Shown: positions 43,246 to 53,359, numbered from the stretch's first letter. The stretch is 64,000 bases of DNA from AWTP1-13 sp963832445 (GCA_963832445.1 CAWHUM010000010.1:248001-312000), one strand, 5' to 3'. Program-made: numbers and translations. Notes: generated by a model not told the origin, from the letters alone.

Positions 43246-44058
43246 GTGGAGAATTCATTTCGTGAAGCCGAACTGGCTGGCTGGTCCACCCGCCCAACGA
43301 GCTATGATCAACACCTTTCTCCGATCACCAATCAGGTCATCGCACCTGTCGTCGCAAGCTTAGGGCCATTGGCTGGAACGACAGTTCTCGACGTCTGTTG
43401 CGGACCGGGACATCTCGCAGCCGCTATCGCCGCCGAGGGCGCCTCGGTCGAAGGCGTGGATTTTGCTCCGGCCATGGTGGCGATGGCCCGCGAAAACTAT
43501 CCTCGCCTGGCCTTTCATGAGGGAGATGCGGAAGCGCTGCCGTACGCGGACGGCGTGTTCGATCATGTCGTCTGCGCGTTCGGTGTGATGCATCTGAATC
43601 GCCCCGACGCGGCGATCGGTGAGGCCTTTCGCGTGCTCAAGTCCCAGGGTCGATATGTGCTCACGCAATGGGCCAAGGACGACGAGCTCTTGAAGATCGT
43701 TCTCTCTGCCATCGCCGAGCACGGGGCGCCGGTCGCGAATCTGCCGGACGCGCCGCCGCCGCTGCGATTCAGCGATCCCGGCGAATGCCGCCGCGTCTTG
43801 GAAGCTACCGGTTTCGCCGATGTGCGCGACGAGCGCGTCGAGACCACTTGGACGACCGAGCGGCCGGAAGCGCTGCTCGACCTCGTCTACGGCGGCGCCG
43901 TGCGCGTTGCCATCGTGCTCGAGGCCCAGGAGCCGGAGCGACGCGCTGCGATCCACGCCGCGATCCTCGACGCCGCGCGGGCGCGCGCCGACAGCGGCAC
44001 CATCGTCATCCGCAGGCCCGTGGTGCTGGCCGCCGGCACCAAGCCCGCGGGCGGGTGA
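43246..44058 (+). CDS. Class I SAM-dependent methyltransferase
   Basis: 270 residues from a GTG at 43246 (GGAG upstream; the frame is open to 43177). Motif I is VLDVCCGPGH (about 48-56), then VEGVDFAPAMVAMARE, GDAEALPYADGVFDHV and the post-motif FRVLKSQGRYVLTQW, all as in UbiE/COQ5-like small-molecule methyltransferases. The substrate is unknown. The late region (ERPEALLDLVYGGAVRVAIV) matches a subgroup that lacks the ubiquinone-specific signatures. Confidence 0.85.
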   Translation: MENSFREAELAGWSTRPTSYDQHLSPITNQVIAPVVASLGPLAGTTVLDVCCGPGHLAAAIAAEGASVEGVDFAPAMVAMARENYPRLAFHEGDAEALPYADGVFDHVVCAFGVMHLNRPDAAIGEAFRVLKSQGRYVLTQWAKDDELLKIVLSAIAEHGAPVANLPDAPPPLRFSDPGECRRVLEATGFADVRDERVETTWTTERPEALLDLVYGGAVRVAIVLEAQEPERRAAIHAAILDAARARADSGTIVIRRPVVLAAGTKPAGG

Positions 44059-44118
44059 GATCGAAGCCCGCCCGGGCGATAGGCCGCCGCTGCGCCCGAA
44101 CCGGCGCCGCTCGCCAGG

Positions 44119-46206
44119 CTACTTTTTCGCATCCAGCCCCGCGAAGGTGCCGCCGTCGGCGGCGAGCTTCTCGATCAGCGGCGCGATCTTCCAGCGCGGG
44201 CCGTACTTGGCCTCGTAAGCCTTGATCTTCTCGGTCGCCTGCTTCATGCCGATGACGTTGTCGACCTGCCACATTGGCCCGCCGCGCCAGGCCGGGAAGC
44301 CGTAGCCGTACAAGTACATCGTGTCGATGTCGCCGGCGCGCAGCGCGATGCCCTCCTGCAGGATCTTGGCGCCTTCGTTGGCGAGCCTCAAGAGGCAGCG
44401 CTCGACGATCTCGTCGGCCGGAATGTGGCGCTGTTTGATCTGCAGCGCCTCGGCCTCGGCCTTGATCATCGCCTCGATCTCGGGGTCCACCTGGCGCTTA
44501 CGGTCCTTGTCGTACTTGTAATAGCCGGCGCCAGTCTTCTGCCCGAGGCGGCCCATCTCCACGATCCTGTCGGGGATGCGCGCGAACTGCGCCGCCTCGC
44601 CGGTGAGCTTCCTCTCCTTGCGGATGCGGTAGCCGACGTCGAGGCCGGCGAGATCGCTGACCGCGAGCGGGCCCATGGCCATGCCCCAGGTCTCGAGCGC
44701 GCCGTCGATCTCCTGCGGCATGGCGCCTTCCAGGTTCATGGCCTGCACCTCGCCGCCGTAGGCCGCCAGCATGCGATTTCCCACGAAGCCGTCGCACACG
44801 CCCGCCTGCACGCCCACCTTGCCGATCTTCTTGGCAATGGCCATCGAGGTGGCCATCACGTCGGGCGCGGTCTTCTCGGCGCGCACGATCTCGAGCAGAC
44901 GCATGATGTTGGCGGGGGAGAAGAAGTGGAGACCCACCACGTCCTGCGGCCGCTTGGTGACGGCGGCGATCTCGTCGACATCGAGGGTGGAGGTGTTGGT
45001 GGCGATGATGGCGCCGGGCTTGGCGAGTTTGTCGAGCTTGGCGAAGATCTCCTTCTTCAGCGCCATGTTCTCGAACACCGCCTCGATGACGAGGTCGGAT
45101 TGGCCGAGGTCCTCCAGCTTCAGCGAGGGGGTGAGCTTGGCCATGCGCTCCCTGGCCTGCGCTTCGGTGGCGCGGCCGCGCTTCACGTTGGCGTCCAGCG
45201 TGTCCTTGACGCGGGCGACGCCCTTGTCCAGCGCCTCCTGCGTGGTCTCGACGATGGTCAGCGGGAAGCCTGCGTTGAGGAAGGCGAGGCCGATGCCGGT
45301 GCCCATGGTGCCGGCGCCCAGGATGCCGACCGTCTTGATGTCGCGCAGCTTTGTGTCGGGGCCGATGCCGGGCAGGTTGGCGGCCTGGCGCTCGGCGAAG
45401 AAGGCGTACTGCAGCGCTCGGGCATAGGGGCTCACCATCGCCTCGCCGATCAGCGCGCGCTCGCGGGCGAGACCCTCTTTGAGCGGCAGCGTGGTGGCCG
45501 CCTCCACCGCGTCGATCGCGGCCTTGGGGGCCAGCGGTCCGCTCGCATGCCGGCCGATCGCGGCCCGCGCCTTGTCGAACAGGCCGGCCGGAACGTTGGC
45601 GATCTTCACCTCGCCGATGCGGCGCGGCGGTTTGCCCACCTGCTCACGGGCGAAGGCAACGGCGGCAGCTACCAAGTCGCCTTCGGCGACCTTGTCGATC
45701 AGGCCGGCGGCCGCGCCCTTGGCGGCATCGATGAAGGCGCCGGTGCTGATGAGTTGCAGCGCCTGCTCGACGCCGATGGCCCGCGGCAGCCGCTGAGTGC
45801 CGCCGGCGCCCGGGATGATGCCGAGCTTGATCTCGGGCAGGCCGAGCTGCCGCACGTCCTTGGCGGCGACGCGGTAGTGGCAGCCGAGTGCCAGCTCCAG
45901 TCCGCCGCCGAGCGCCGTGCCGTTGATGGCCGCCACCACCGGCTTGGTGCCCTGCTCGATGCGGTCGATGATCTCGGGCAGGTCCGGCTTCTTCACGCCG
46001 GTCCTGAACTCGCTGATGTCGGCACCGGCGGAGAAGAACTTGCCCGTGCCGGTCAGCACGACGGCCTTGATGGCGGGGTCGGCGCTGGCCTCGTTGAAGG
46101 CCTTCTCCAGGCCCACCCGCAGCGCATGCCCAAGGGCGTTCACCGGCGGGTTGTCCATGACGATGACGGCCACGTCGCCCTGCCTTTGCGTTTCCACGAT
46201 CGCCAC
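44119..46206 (-). CDS. Bifunctional enoyl-CoA hydratase / 3-hydroxyacyl-CoA dehydrogenase (FadB/FadJ type)
   Basis: 695 residues. The N-terminal crotonase domain (about 1-190) has the acyl-CoA loop SAGADISEF and both glutamate segments, ALGGGLELALGCHY and GLPEIKLGIIPGAGGTQR. The NAD-binding domain starts at about 298 with VGILGAGTMGTGIG. The 3HCDH C-terminal repeats include GFVGNRMLAAYGGE and YGYGFPAWRGGPMW. It performs the hydration and NAD-linked oxidation steps of beta-oxidation. The start is a GTG at 46206 with GGAG upstream. It is divergent from the acyl-CoA ligase at 46317, with only 110 bp between, so they probably share control. Confidence 0.93.
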   Translation of the reverse strand: MAIVETQRQGDVAVIVMDNPPVNALGHALRVGLEKAFNEASADPAIKAVVLTGTGKFFSAGADISEFRTGVKKPDLPEIIDRIEQGTKPVVAAINGTALGGGLELALGCHYRVAAKDVRQLGLPEIKLGIIPGAGGTQRLPRAIGVEQALQLISTGAFIDAAKGAAAGLIDKVAEGDLVAAAVAFAREQVGKPPRRIGEVKIANVPAGLFDKARAAIGRHASGPLAPKAAIDAVEAATTLPLKEGLARERALIGEAMVSPYARALQYAFFAERQAANLPGIGPDTKLRDIKTVGILGAGTMGTGIGLAFLNAGFPLTIVETTQEALDKGVARVKDTLDANVKRGRATEAQARERMAKLTPSLKLEDLGQSDLVIEAVFENMALKKEIFAKLDKLAKPGAIIATNTSTLDVDEIAAVTKRPQDVVGLHFFSPANIMRLLEIVRAEKTAPDVMATSMAIAKKIGKVGVQAGVCDGFVGNRMLAAYGGEVQAMNLEGAMPQEIDGALETWGMAMGPLAVSDLAGLDVGYRIRKERKLTGEAAQFARIPDRIVEMGRLGQKTGAGYYKYDKDRKRQVDPEIEAMIKAEAEALQIKQRHIPADEIVERCLLRLANEGAKILQEGIALRAGDIDTMYLYGYGFPAWRGGPMWQVDNVIGMKQATEKIKAYEAKYGPRWKIAPLIEKLAADGGTFAGLDAKK

Positions 46207-46316
46207 GGTGCGCTCCTTTTTTTGGCTAGTCTGTTGGTTCGATAAGCCCCGGCTTGGCGGGGGCCTTACCTAAAGGTTACTCTGCCGCCACAAAGCATTC
46301 CAGGGAGGATGAGGCA

Positions 46317-47957
46317 ATGTTGCGCGGGTTGATGATGGACCGGCCACTGCTGGTCTCCAGCGTGATCGACTATGGCGCCGAGGTCTACCCCGACGTCGAG
46401 ATCGTCTCCAACACGGTGGAAGGCGGCATCCATCGCTACGGCTACCGCGCCTCCCGCGAGCGCATCGGCCGGCTCGCCAATGCGCTGATCGGGCTCGGCG
46501 TCAAGCCTGGAGACCGGGTCGCCACCTTGGCCTGGAACGGCTACCGGCACTTCGAGCTCTACTATGCCATCGCCGGCATCGGCGCGGTTTGCCACACCAT
46601 CAACCCGCGGCTGTTCCCCGAGCAGATCGCCTACATCGCCAATCACGCCGAAGACACCGCGCTGTTCTTCGACCTGACCTTCCTGCCGCTGGTGGAGAAG
46701 CTCAAGCCCGCGCTCAAGACCATCAAGACCTACGTGCTCATGACGGACCGCGAGCACATGCCGGCCAACGGCCCGCTCAATGGCCTGCTCTGCTACGAGG
46801 GCCTGCTGTCGGAGATGGACGCGAAGTTCGAGTGGCCGGAGTTCGACGAGAACGCCGCCTGTGCGCTCTGCTACACCTCGGGCACCACCGGCGAGCCGAA
46901 GGGCGTGCTCTATTCCAACCGCTCGATGATGCTGCACACCTTCTTCCTGATCGCCACGCGGCCCGACCTGTTCGCGGGAAACCGCAAGATCCTGCCCGTG
47001 GTGCCGCTGTTCCACGCCAACGCCTGGAGCCTGCCCTACGTCACGCCGCTGACGGGCTGCAAGTTCATCCTGCCGGGCGCCAAGCTCGACGGGCCGACGC
47101 TGTACGAGCTCATGCAGAACGAGGAGGCCGACGCCGGCTGGGGCGTGCCGACGGTGTGGCTGGGGCTGATCGAGGAGTTCAAGAAGCGCGGCGGCAAGCC
47201 GAAGCATCTGAAGCAGATCCTGAGCGGCGGCTCGGCCGTGCCGCAGGCCATGATCGACACCCTGACGCGCGACTACGACATCGAGGTCACGCACGGCTGG
47301 GGCATGACGGAGATGAGCCCGGTCGGCACGCTCACCCTGTTCCGGCCCGAGGAGCGCGGCAAGCCGCCGCTGGAGCGCGCCAAGCTATCCGCCCGCCAGG
47401 GCCGGCCCATGTTCGGCGTCGACCTCAAGGTGATCGACGACAAAGGCAACCGCGCCCCGCCGGACGGGGAGACCTCGGGCGAGCTGTTCGTGCGCGGCGC
47501 AACCATCGTGTCGGGCTATTTCAAGAACGAGGAGGCCTCTAAGAAGCAGATGGACAGCGAAGGCTGGTTCGGCACCGGCGACGTCGCCAAGATCACGCCC
47601 GATGCCTGGCTGCTGATCGTCGACCGCACCAAGGACCTGGTGAAGTCGGGCGGGGAGTGGATCAGCTCCATCGACGTGGAGAACTCGGCGCTGGCGGCGG
47701 TCAAGGGCATCGCCAACTGCGCGGTGATCGGCGTGCCGCATCCCAAGTGGAACGAGCGGCCGCTGCTGGTGGTGGTGAAGGCGCCGGGCGCCGAGCCGAC
47801 CAAGGCCCAGATCCTCGATGCGCTGAGCGCGAAGATTGCCAAGTGGCAGATGCCCGACGACGTGGTGTTCGTCGAAGCCCTGCCGATGACGGCGACGGGC
47901 AAGATCTCCAAGAAGGACCTGCGCGCGAAGTTCGCGGACCACAAGCTGCCGGAGTGA
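46317..47957 (+). CDS. Acyl-CoA ligase (DmdB / long-chain fatty acid-CoA ligase type)
   Basis: 546 residues, an ANL-superfamily adenylating enzyme: P-loop YTSGTTGEPKG (186-196), GWGMTEMSPVG, the TGD motif EGWFGTGDVAK, the hinge VDRTKDLVKSGGEWIS and the catalytic Lys near 529 in TATGKISKK. The N-terminus (MLRGLMMDRPLLVSSVID) and overall length resemble the 3-methylmercaptopropionyl-CoA ligase DmdB and its many fatty-acid-using homologues, so the substrate is a short- to long-chain carboxylate. The ATG at 46317 is preceded by GAGGATGAGG. It feeds acyl-CoA to the divergent FadB-type enzyme. Confidence 0.9.
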   Translation: MLRGLMMDRPLLVSSVIDYGAEVYPDVEIVSNTVEGGIHRYGYRASRERIGRLANALIGLGVKPGDRVATLAWNGYRHFELYYAIAGIGAVCHTINPRLFPEQIAYIANHAEDTALFFDLTFLPLVEKLKPALKTIKTYVLMTDREHMPANGPLNGLLCYEGLLSEMDAKFEWPEFDENAACALCYTSGTTGEPKGVLYSNRSMMLHTFFLIATRPDLFAGNRKILPVVPLFHANAWSLPYVTPLTGCKFILPGAKLDGPTLYELMQNEEADAGWGVPTVWLGLIEEFKKRGGKPKHLKQILSGGSAVPQAMIDTLTRDYDIEVTHGWGMTEMSPVGTLTLFRPEERGKPPLERAKLSARQGRPMFGVDLKVIDDKGNRAPPDGETSGELFVRGATIVSGYFKNEEASKKQMDSEGWFGTGDVAKITPDAWLLIVDRTKDLVKSGGEWISSIDVENSALAAVKGIANCAVIGVPHPKWNERPLLVVVKAPGAEPTKAQILDALSAKIAKWQMPDDVVFVEALPMTATGKISKKDLRAKFADHKLPE

Positions 47958-48171
47958 TGTGCGGCCTTTCCGGACCTTGCCTTCAGGCCCTTGCGTAGCC
48001 GGGCCGGAACGGCACGCGCATGCCAGGTCAGAGAGGTCTCGGCACGGCAGATGAGCGCTCAACAGCGGACGATGCGACCTCCGCTCCGCACGGGCAAGGG
48101 GTGCCAGGTGCGGAAATGATGACTCCGGGACGGGTAGAGAAAGCTCGTGCCTCAGTTCTTGCGAGGTCGGT

Positions 48172-51100
48172 TCACTGTTGGCCACCGTCGCCGATAAGTG
48201 CGTAGGGCGCCCAGAAGATCGGATGGGCGTAGCTGAACAGGGACTTCCCTCCCTCAGTGACATATCCCGGCCCATCCATCAGGCCGATCATGGCCCGACG
48301 TAGTGCCTCAGCCCTTCCCAGTGCTGGATCGGCCGCCTGACGGCGGAAGAGAGCGGCAACGAGATCGCGGGCCGAGGCGGAGTGTACGCTCCAGTTGGTC
48401 ACCAGCAGCGCTCGGCTGCCGGCATAGAAGAAGGCGCGGCCGAGACCCGAGACGGCCTCCGCGCCCGCCCCCGCGCCGGCGGCGGTGTTGCAGGCCGACA
48501 GCACAACCCAGTCGGCGTCGAGCTTGAGCGCCAGGATCTCTTCCATCGTCAGCAGCCCGTCGCCATCCACATCGGCAACGTGCGGTGCCGTCAGCGCGAG
48601 CGCCGGCTGAGTCAGTCCGTCGACGTCACCGGGCACCAGGCCGTGCGTGGCAAACTCGATGATCCGGTAGCGCGACAAGTCGGTGGCCTTGACCTTGCTC
48701 TCGTTTGCATCGCGGCCGAGGTTGAGCACCTTGGCCGGATCTGCCTCCAGCGCCAGCGCCACCGACCTCAGCTCATCGGCGGTATCGGGCAGGCGCGGCA
48801 GGCGAGCGAGCTCCGCGCTGTCGAGGGCCGCAGTTTGCACGGTGGCGCGCCGATGGAACGGGATGCCGCGCGCCGATGCCGCCGTAACTTGTGCGAGGTT
48901 CGCCTCTGCTTGCCGGTCGGCCTCGGCCGCCTGCTCGTCACTGAAGTAAGGGTCGCCGAAACCGATCAGCTTCTCGCGTTTGGCGGAGCCAGGGGGCAAC
49001 AGCCTGAGCGCGCGCAGGGCCGCTGCCGATGGCACCTGGCTGACCGCATGTGTGCGGGCGAGCCAGGGAACCAGTCGGTAGCCATCGAACAGCAGGTCGG
49101 AGGGCAATTCGCCTGTCGGCGCGGCTGTCGGCAGCAGAGAGAGCGGAAGAAGCCCCAGCGCCCCGTTGGTGACGACGATCAAGCTATTGGCCGAACCCCA
49201 GCCGGCCTCTACCGGCTTCAGCACGGCGCTGAACAGCTCATATGCCAATTTCAGATCGAATGCTGGGATGTCCTGCACTATCGCAGCATCGCTTTCGAAC
49301 GCCCCACGCAGCTGCTTGATCTTCGCATCGACATCAGCTGCGGACATTGGAAGCGCGGCGAACGCAATCGGCCCGCTTTGCGGGATCGCCCATACGAAGC
49401 TCATTTCCTGACCGAAGTAGAACGACAGGAACGCCTCACCAGGCTTCAAGACCGCGCGTATCTCATCTGGCCGCGGCGGCTTCGGGTCGATGAGGTCGGC
49501 ATAGGAGGGGAACCGCTTTTCGATGTCGCGGCGGGCGGCGATGCGCCTCGCTCGCAGCGTGGCGATCTCGGCTGTCAGCGTGCTCACGGTCTTGTCGTCG
49601 CGTACCTCCGGCGGCAGGGCGAGAAGGTTGTTGAGCACACCGAGCTGGGCTGCGATCTGCTTCTCGAGATCCTGCTCCTTGCGTGCAAGCTCCCCCAGTG
49701 CCGGATCGCGAGCCAGCATGCGTGTCGTCGAGGCAGCGAGAGCCCGCTGCACCGCGCGGCCGCGCAGCGCCTCGGCGAGGCGGAACGCCTCCAGCGCAAC
49801 CGGTTCGGGCCTAGGCTCCGATTGGTGACGGGCGAGCAGCGCCATGTACGCCTCGACGATGATCCTGCTGCGCTGGGCGCGCGCGGCGGCACTGGCAGTG
49901 TCGTCGCCGTCGCTTTCGCTCGAGGCCGAGAGCAGAACGGGGATAGCGAGGGCAAACTCGCGCAGCGCCTCGGCATCGCGGCCGGCCCGCGCCAGTCCGA
50001 TAGCGAGTAAACCTCGCGCGATCGCGGTTTCCGGGTTCAGCTCGCCAAACACCGCCTTCTGGCGCGCCAGCAACCGATCGGCCGCGGCGATCCCCGCATC
50101 CAGGTTGTTGGTGTTGAAGAGCGTCAGGATGTGCGCGACGTTGAGGCTCAGGGCCTCGCGGCGTCCCGGCTCCCAGGTCCTGGTGGCAGCATCGACGGCG
50201 GCGTAAACCTGGGCCGCCTCCTCCCAGCGGTTTTCGAGGTTGAGAATGGAGGCGAGCCCATTCAGCGTACCCGCGAGGGCCTGAGAGTCCTCAGCAACGC
50301 CCAGCGTTTGAAAAATTTCGATCGCTGCGCGGGTGAGCTTCTCGGCCTCCGGATAGCGAGCCTGCTCGACCAGGAGATTGGCCAAGAGCGTGATGTGACC
50401 GGCGGTCTGCGTGTTGTATTTGCCAATGGACTTGAGCCGGCTCAACAGGGCCCGTCGCGTGTCGGCCTCGCCCTCTGCCATGCGGCCCTGCCGCGCTTTC
50501 ACCCGGCCTTGCCACGCGACCAATTGATCGATCCCGCCCTCCCCCTGGGTGGGCGGCGATACGCCGTGCAGGCCGACCCGCTTGACGACCCACTCGCGCA
50601 ACAGCAGCTCTGCTCTGCGATAGGCGGACTCGGCCTCGCGGAATAGACCACGTGCCTCGTGCAGCCGTCCGACGCTGACTTCGACATCGCCTTGCCAACC
50701 CAACCTGTAGATAGCGTAGGACGGCCAGCTGCGCGCTTCGAGTATTCGAGCTTGATTTCGCCGGACATACGCCTCGGCCTGAGCCATGTCCCCCAGCACC
50801 AGATAGATCTGGCTGATCATGCGATAGTTGTTGAACAGCCACCCGCGCCCCTTGCTGCCGGGCAAGACGAGCTCGCGTTCGTTCTCGCGCACGTTCTGCA
50901 ACAGGATCGGCAGCGCCTTCTTGGGCTCGCCCTCACGCAGATACTGCAGGGCCACCATGACACGTAGACGCCCGAGCTCGCCCAGATCGATATGGCCCTG
51001 TCCGATCTCGATCGCCTTCAACGTATCATCGAGCGCCTCGCGATTGCGGCCGAGATCGGCTCTGATGTTGGCGCGGTCATAGTGGAATTTCGACAGCGCA

Positions 51101-51339
51101 GCTCCCCTCAGACCGGTGGGCGGCGCGGCGTACGCGGCTGCGCCCAGCTTCGCCAAGTGCTTGGGATCCTGCTTCTGCTGATCCAGAATGGCCGTGATGT
51201 CCGCAATCGTGCGGGGCGGCGGCACGAAGGGCGGCGCGCGCCTCTGGGCAGATGCTGTAGGAGCAGTGGCAACATGGGCGACTGTTGCCAGGACCGTGAA
51301 AAATGCTTTGAGCGAAAGGGCGCTCGCGGTTCGCATCAT
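48172..51339 (-). CDS. Secreted TPR-CHAT protease-like protein
   Basis: 1055 residues: a signal peptide (about 1-31), a long degenerate TPR/helical region (about 40-560, YLREGEPKKALPILLQN, RLHEARGLFREAESAYRRAE and others), a helical linker, and a C-terminal CHAT domain (about 730-1050). The caspase-like dyad is present: His899 in FATHGL and Cys950 in LSACNTAAG, followed by TNWSVHSASARDL. CHAT proteins are clan-CD cysteine proteases; TPR-CHAT fusions include Csx29 of Craspase and metacaspase-like enzymes. Here the signal peptide and lack of CRISPR genes point to an envelope role. It lies 244 bp downstream of the TPR-L,D-transpeptidase on the same strand. Confidence 0.92.
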   Translation of the reverse strand: MMRTASALSLKAFFTVLATVAHVATAPTASAQRRAPPFVPPPRTIADITAILDQQKQDPKHLAKLGAAAYAAPPTGLRGAALSKFHYDRANIRADLGRNREALDDTLKAIEIGQGHIDLGELGRLRVMVALQYLREGEPKKALPILLQNVRENERELVLPGSKGRGWLFNNYRMISQIYLVLGDMAQAEAYVRRNQARILEARSWPSYAIYRLGWQGDVEVSVGRLHEARGLFREAESAYRRAELLLREWVVKRVGLHGVSPPTQGEGGIDQLVAWQGRVKARQGRMAEGEADTRRALLSRLKSIGKYNTQTAGHITLLANLLVEQARYPEAEKLTRAAIEIFQTLGVAEDSQALAGTLNGLASILNLENRWEEAAQVYAAVDAATRTWEPGRREALSLNVAHILTLFNTNNLDAGIAAADRLLARQKAVFGELNPETAIARGLLAIGLARAGRDAEALREFALAIPVLLSASSESDGDDTASAAARAQRSRIIVEAYMALLARHQSEPRPEPVALEAFRLAEALRGRAVQRALAASTTRMLARDPALGELARKEQDLEKQIAAQLGVLNNLLALPPEVRDDKTVSTLTAEIATLRARRIAARRDIEKRFPSYADLIDPKPPRPDEIRAVLKPGEAFLSFYFGQEMSFVWAIPQSGPIAFAALPMSAADVDAKIKQLRGAFESDAAIVQDIPAFDLKLAYELFSAVLKPVEAGWGSANSLIVVTNGALGLLPLSLLPTAAPTGELPSDLLFDGYRLVPWLARTHAVSQVPSAAALRALRLLPPGSAKREKLIGFGDPYFSDEQAAEADRQAEANLAQVTAASARGIPFHRRATVQTAALDSAELARLPRLPDTADELRSVALALEADPAKVLNLGRDANESKVKATDLSRYRIIEFATHGLVPGDVDGLTQPALALTAPHVADVDGDGLLTMEEILALKLDADWVVLSACNTAAGAGAGAEAVSGLGRAFFYAGSRALLVTNWSVHSASARDLVAALFRRQAADPALGRAEALRRAMIGLMDGPGYVTEGGKSLFSYAHPIFWAPYALIGDGGQQ

Positions 51340-51583
51340 TGTCGGAATCCAGCCTGGTTAGAAAGGGATGGACCAAATCCCAGGCGCTACGCCCAAAAAG
51401 GGGGCGGTTGAAGTACCACTATTAGACATTGAGCACGTTTTGCGACAAGAGCGCCCGGTATGCCGGCTCAGGGTCAGAATCGGCAAATCTCTGTCCGAGC
51501 GAGGTGCTTCAACTTCGATCCAAATACCTGACGTCGTCGCTCGCGCCGTCGCCCTGGCAGGAGCGCGCTGCCGATGACGGCGG

Positions 51584-53110
51584 TCAAGGCGGCTGATTGA
51601 ACAGAGCCTTGACCCAGCTCGCGAAGGTGTTCGGGGACGTGCTCCTGGCCGTCGGAGTGCGTTGGGCTGCGGTGGGCGAATCGTGGATTGCTTTGCCGAA
51701 GACGATGATCTGCGTCTTGGCAAAGCCGTGCCTCTGCACCAGGTCGTAGAGCTGAGCGGCGTTGCTGGTGGCCAGGCGAATGCAGCCATGCGATGCGGAC
51801 CGGCCTAGCCGAGAGACGGCGGTGGTGCCGTGGAAAGCCACCCCGCGCACGAAGAAAATCGCGTAGGGCATCGGCGTCCAATCGTACTGGCGCGAATACC
51901 ACATCCGGTGCGCCGACTTCGGCTGGAAGGTGCCGGTCGGGGACGAATAGCCTCGCGTGCCCGAGGATATCGGCCACACGTGCACGACCGCGTCATTCTC
52001 CACCACGGTGAGCTCCTGGGCGGCAAGGTCGGTCTTCAGCACCAAGGTGAAGGGAGAGACCGGCGCGTCGCTCGGGGCCAAAGCGGCCTTCTCGATCGCA
52101 GGGGCTGGGACCTGCACGCCGCTCGGGGCCAAAGCCGCCTTCTCGATCGCAGGGGCTGGAAGCTGCACATTGGCGGCGCTTGCGGGGATGACCGCGGCTT
52201 CGGCCTGTCGCTTGTCGATCTCGGCGGCCCTGGTGCTGTCAGCGATTGCGCGGTCGTTGTCGCCCTTGGCGCGATAAGCGATGCCGCGGTTGTGGTAGGC
52301 GCCGGCGTGCTGAGGATTGCTGTCGATGAGCTTGCTGTAGTCGGCAATCGCCCGCTCGTGGTTGCCCTTGGCAGCGTGCGCGAGGCCGCGGTTGTAGTGG
52401 GCGCCGACGTGCCTGGGATTGATCTCGATGGTCGTGGTGGCGTCTTCGATGGCGTGGTCGTTGTCGCCCTTGGCCCGATACGCGAGAGCCCGGTTGTAGA
52501 AGGCGCTGACCAGCTCGGGATCGATGTCGATGGCCTTGGTGTGGTCGGCAATTGCGCTGTCGTTGTCGCCCTTGGCGCGATAGGCGATGCCGCGGTTGTT
52601 GTAGGCGCTTGCCAACTCGGGATCGATAGCGATGGCCTTGCTGTGGTCGGCGATGGCGCTGTCGTTGTCGCCCTTTGCGCGATAAGCGATGCCGCGGTTG
52701 TTGAATGCGATGGCATCGTTCGGATTTATCTCGATGACCTTGGTGTAGTCGGCAATCGCGCTCGCGTTGTCGCCCTTGGCGCGATAAGCGATGCCGCGGT
52801 TGTTGAAGATGACGGCATCGTTTGCATTGATCGCGATGGCCTTGGTGTAGTCGGCAATGGCGCGATCGTACTCGCCCTTGTCGTGGTGGGCATTGCCGCG
52901 CTTGCCGTACGCGACGCCCAGGTTCTTGGCGTCCGCAGCACCCGAGGCGATCACGTTGCTGCAGGCGCTGAACACGATGTCCGGCGTCGACTTACCCGCT
53001 TGGCTGATGCAGCGTGTCCAGTCCGGCGACAGCTGCGCCTGCGCGGCGCCGGACGCCAACAGGGCCCCGGCGACCACAGCCCAGGCAAGGTGGTGGGCAA
53101 ATCTGAGCAT
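51584..53110 (-). CDS. Secreted TPR protein with C-terminal L,D-transpeptidase (YkuD) domain
   Basis: 508 residues: a signal peptide (about 1-26), an N-terminal CSNVI segment, seven highly alike TPR units (about 66-303, NNRGIAYRAKGDNDSAIADH), a Pro/Ala linker with a 17-residue tandem duplication, then the YkuD domain (about 350-480). Its motif HGTTAVSRLGRSASHGCIRL holds the catalytic Cys and His. L,D-transpeptidases make 3-3 cross-links in peptidoglycan or attach proteins to it. The TPR array may bring in partners. Nearly identical DNA repeats suggest recent expansion of the array. Confidence 0.92.
   Translation of the reverse strand: MLRFAHHLAWAVVAGALLASGAAQAQLSPDWTRCISQAGKSTPDIVFSACSNVIASGAADAKNLGVAYGKRGNAHHDKGEYDRAIADYTKAIAINANDAVIFNNRGIAYRAKGDNASAIADYTKVIEINPNDAIAFNNRGIAYRAKGDNDSAIADHSKAIAIDPELASAYNNRGIAYRAKGDNDSAIADHTKAIDIDPELVSAFYNRALAYRAKGDNDHAIEDATTTIEINPRHVGAHYNRGLAHAAKGNHERAIADYSKLIDSNPQHAGAYHNRGIAYRAKGDNDRAIADSTRAAEIDKRQAEAAVIPASAANVQLPAPAIEKAALAPSGVQVPAPAIEKAALAPSDAPVSPFTLVLKTDLAAQELTVVENDAVVHVWPISSGTRGYSSPTGTFQPKSAHRMWYSRQYDWTPMPYAIFFVRGVAFHGTTAVSRLGRSASHGCIRLATSNAAQLYDLVQRHGFAKTQIIVFGKAIHDSPTAAQRTPTARSTSPNTFASWVKALFNQPP
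52070..52168 (-). repeat. 51-bp tandem duplication in the L,D-transpeptidase linker
   Basis: Two 51-bp copies, starting at 52070 and 52121, encode APAIEKAALAPS twice with few differences. The unit is a multiple of three and keeps the frame. It lengthens the linker between TPR array and catalytic domain. Confidence 0.75.
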
Positions 53111-53359
53111 GCCACCCCCAGAGGACGGACAACCGGGCCAAAATTACCGACAGTTCCGTCGGCTGCGCAATGTCGGAACGGCCACACACGGGCGCAATCA
53201 GGGGGGCTCCTGGAGCCTGGTGCCAGTTTCTGCCGTTCTGGACCCGCAACGCTGCAAGCGCCAATCTGGCAGTCTGTTGGGTCAAGCACGACCAGCATCC
53301 ACGGGCTCTGTGGGTTGCCCGGGGTCAGCCGACTTGTCCAGGAGCAGTAGGAGTAGCCC

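Noticed and set aside
48172..51339. Possible Craspase (TPR-CHAT/Csx29) component
   Set aside because: The protein has a signal peptide and no gRAMP or CRISPR genes are nearby.
52240..52880. Regularly spaced direct repeats that could look like a CRISPR array
   Set aside because: The period is 102 bp, in frame, and encodes TPR units; no short unique spacers and no cas genes.
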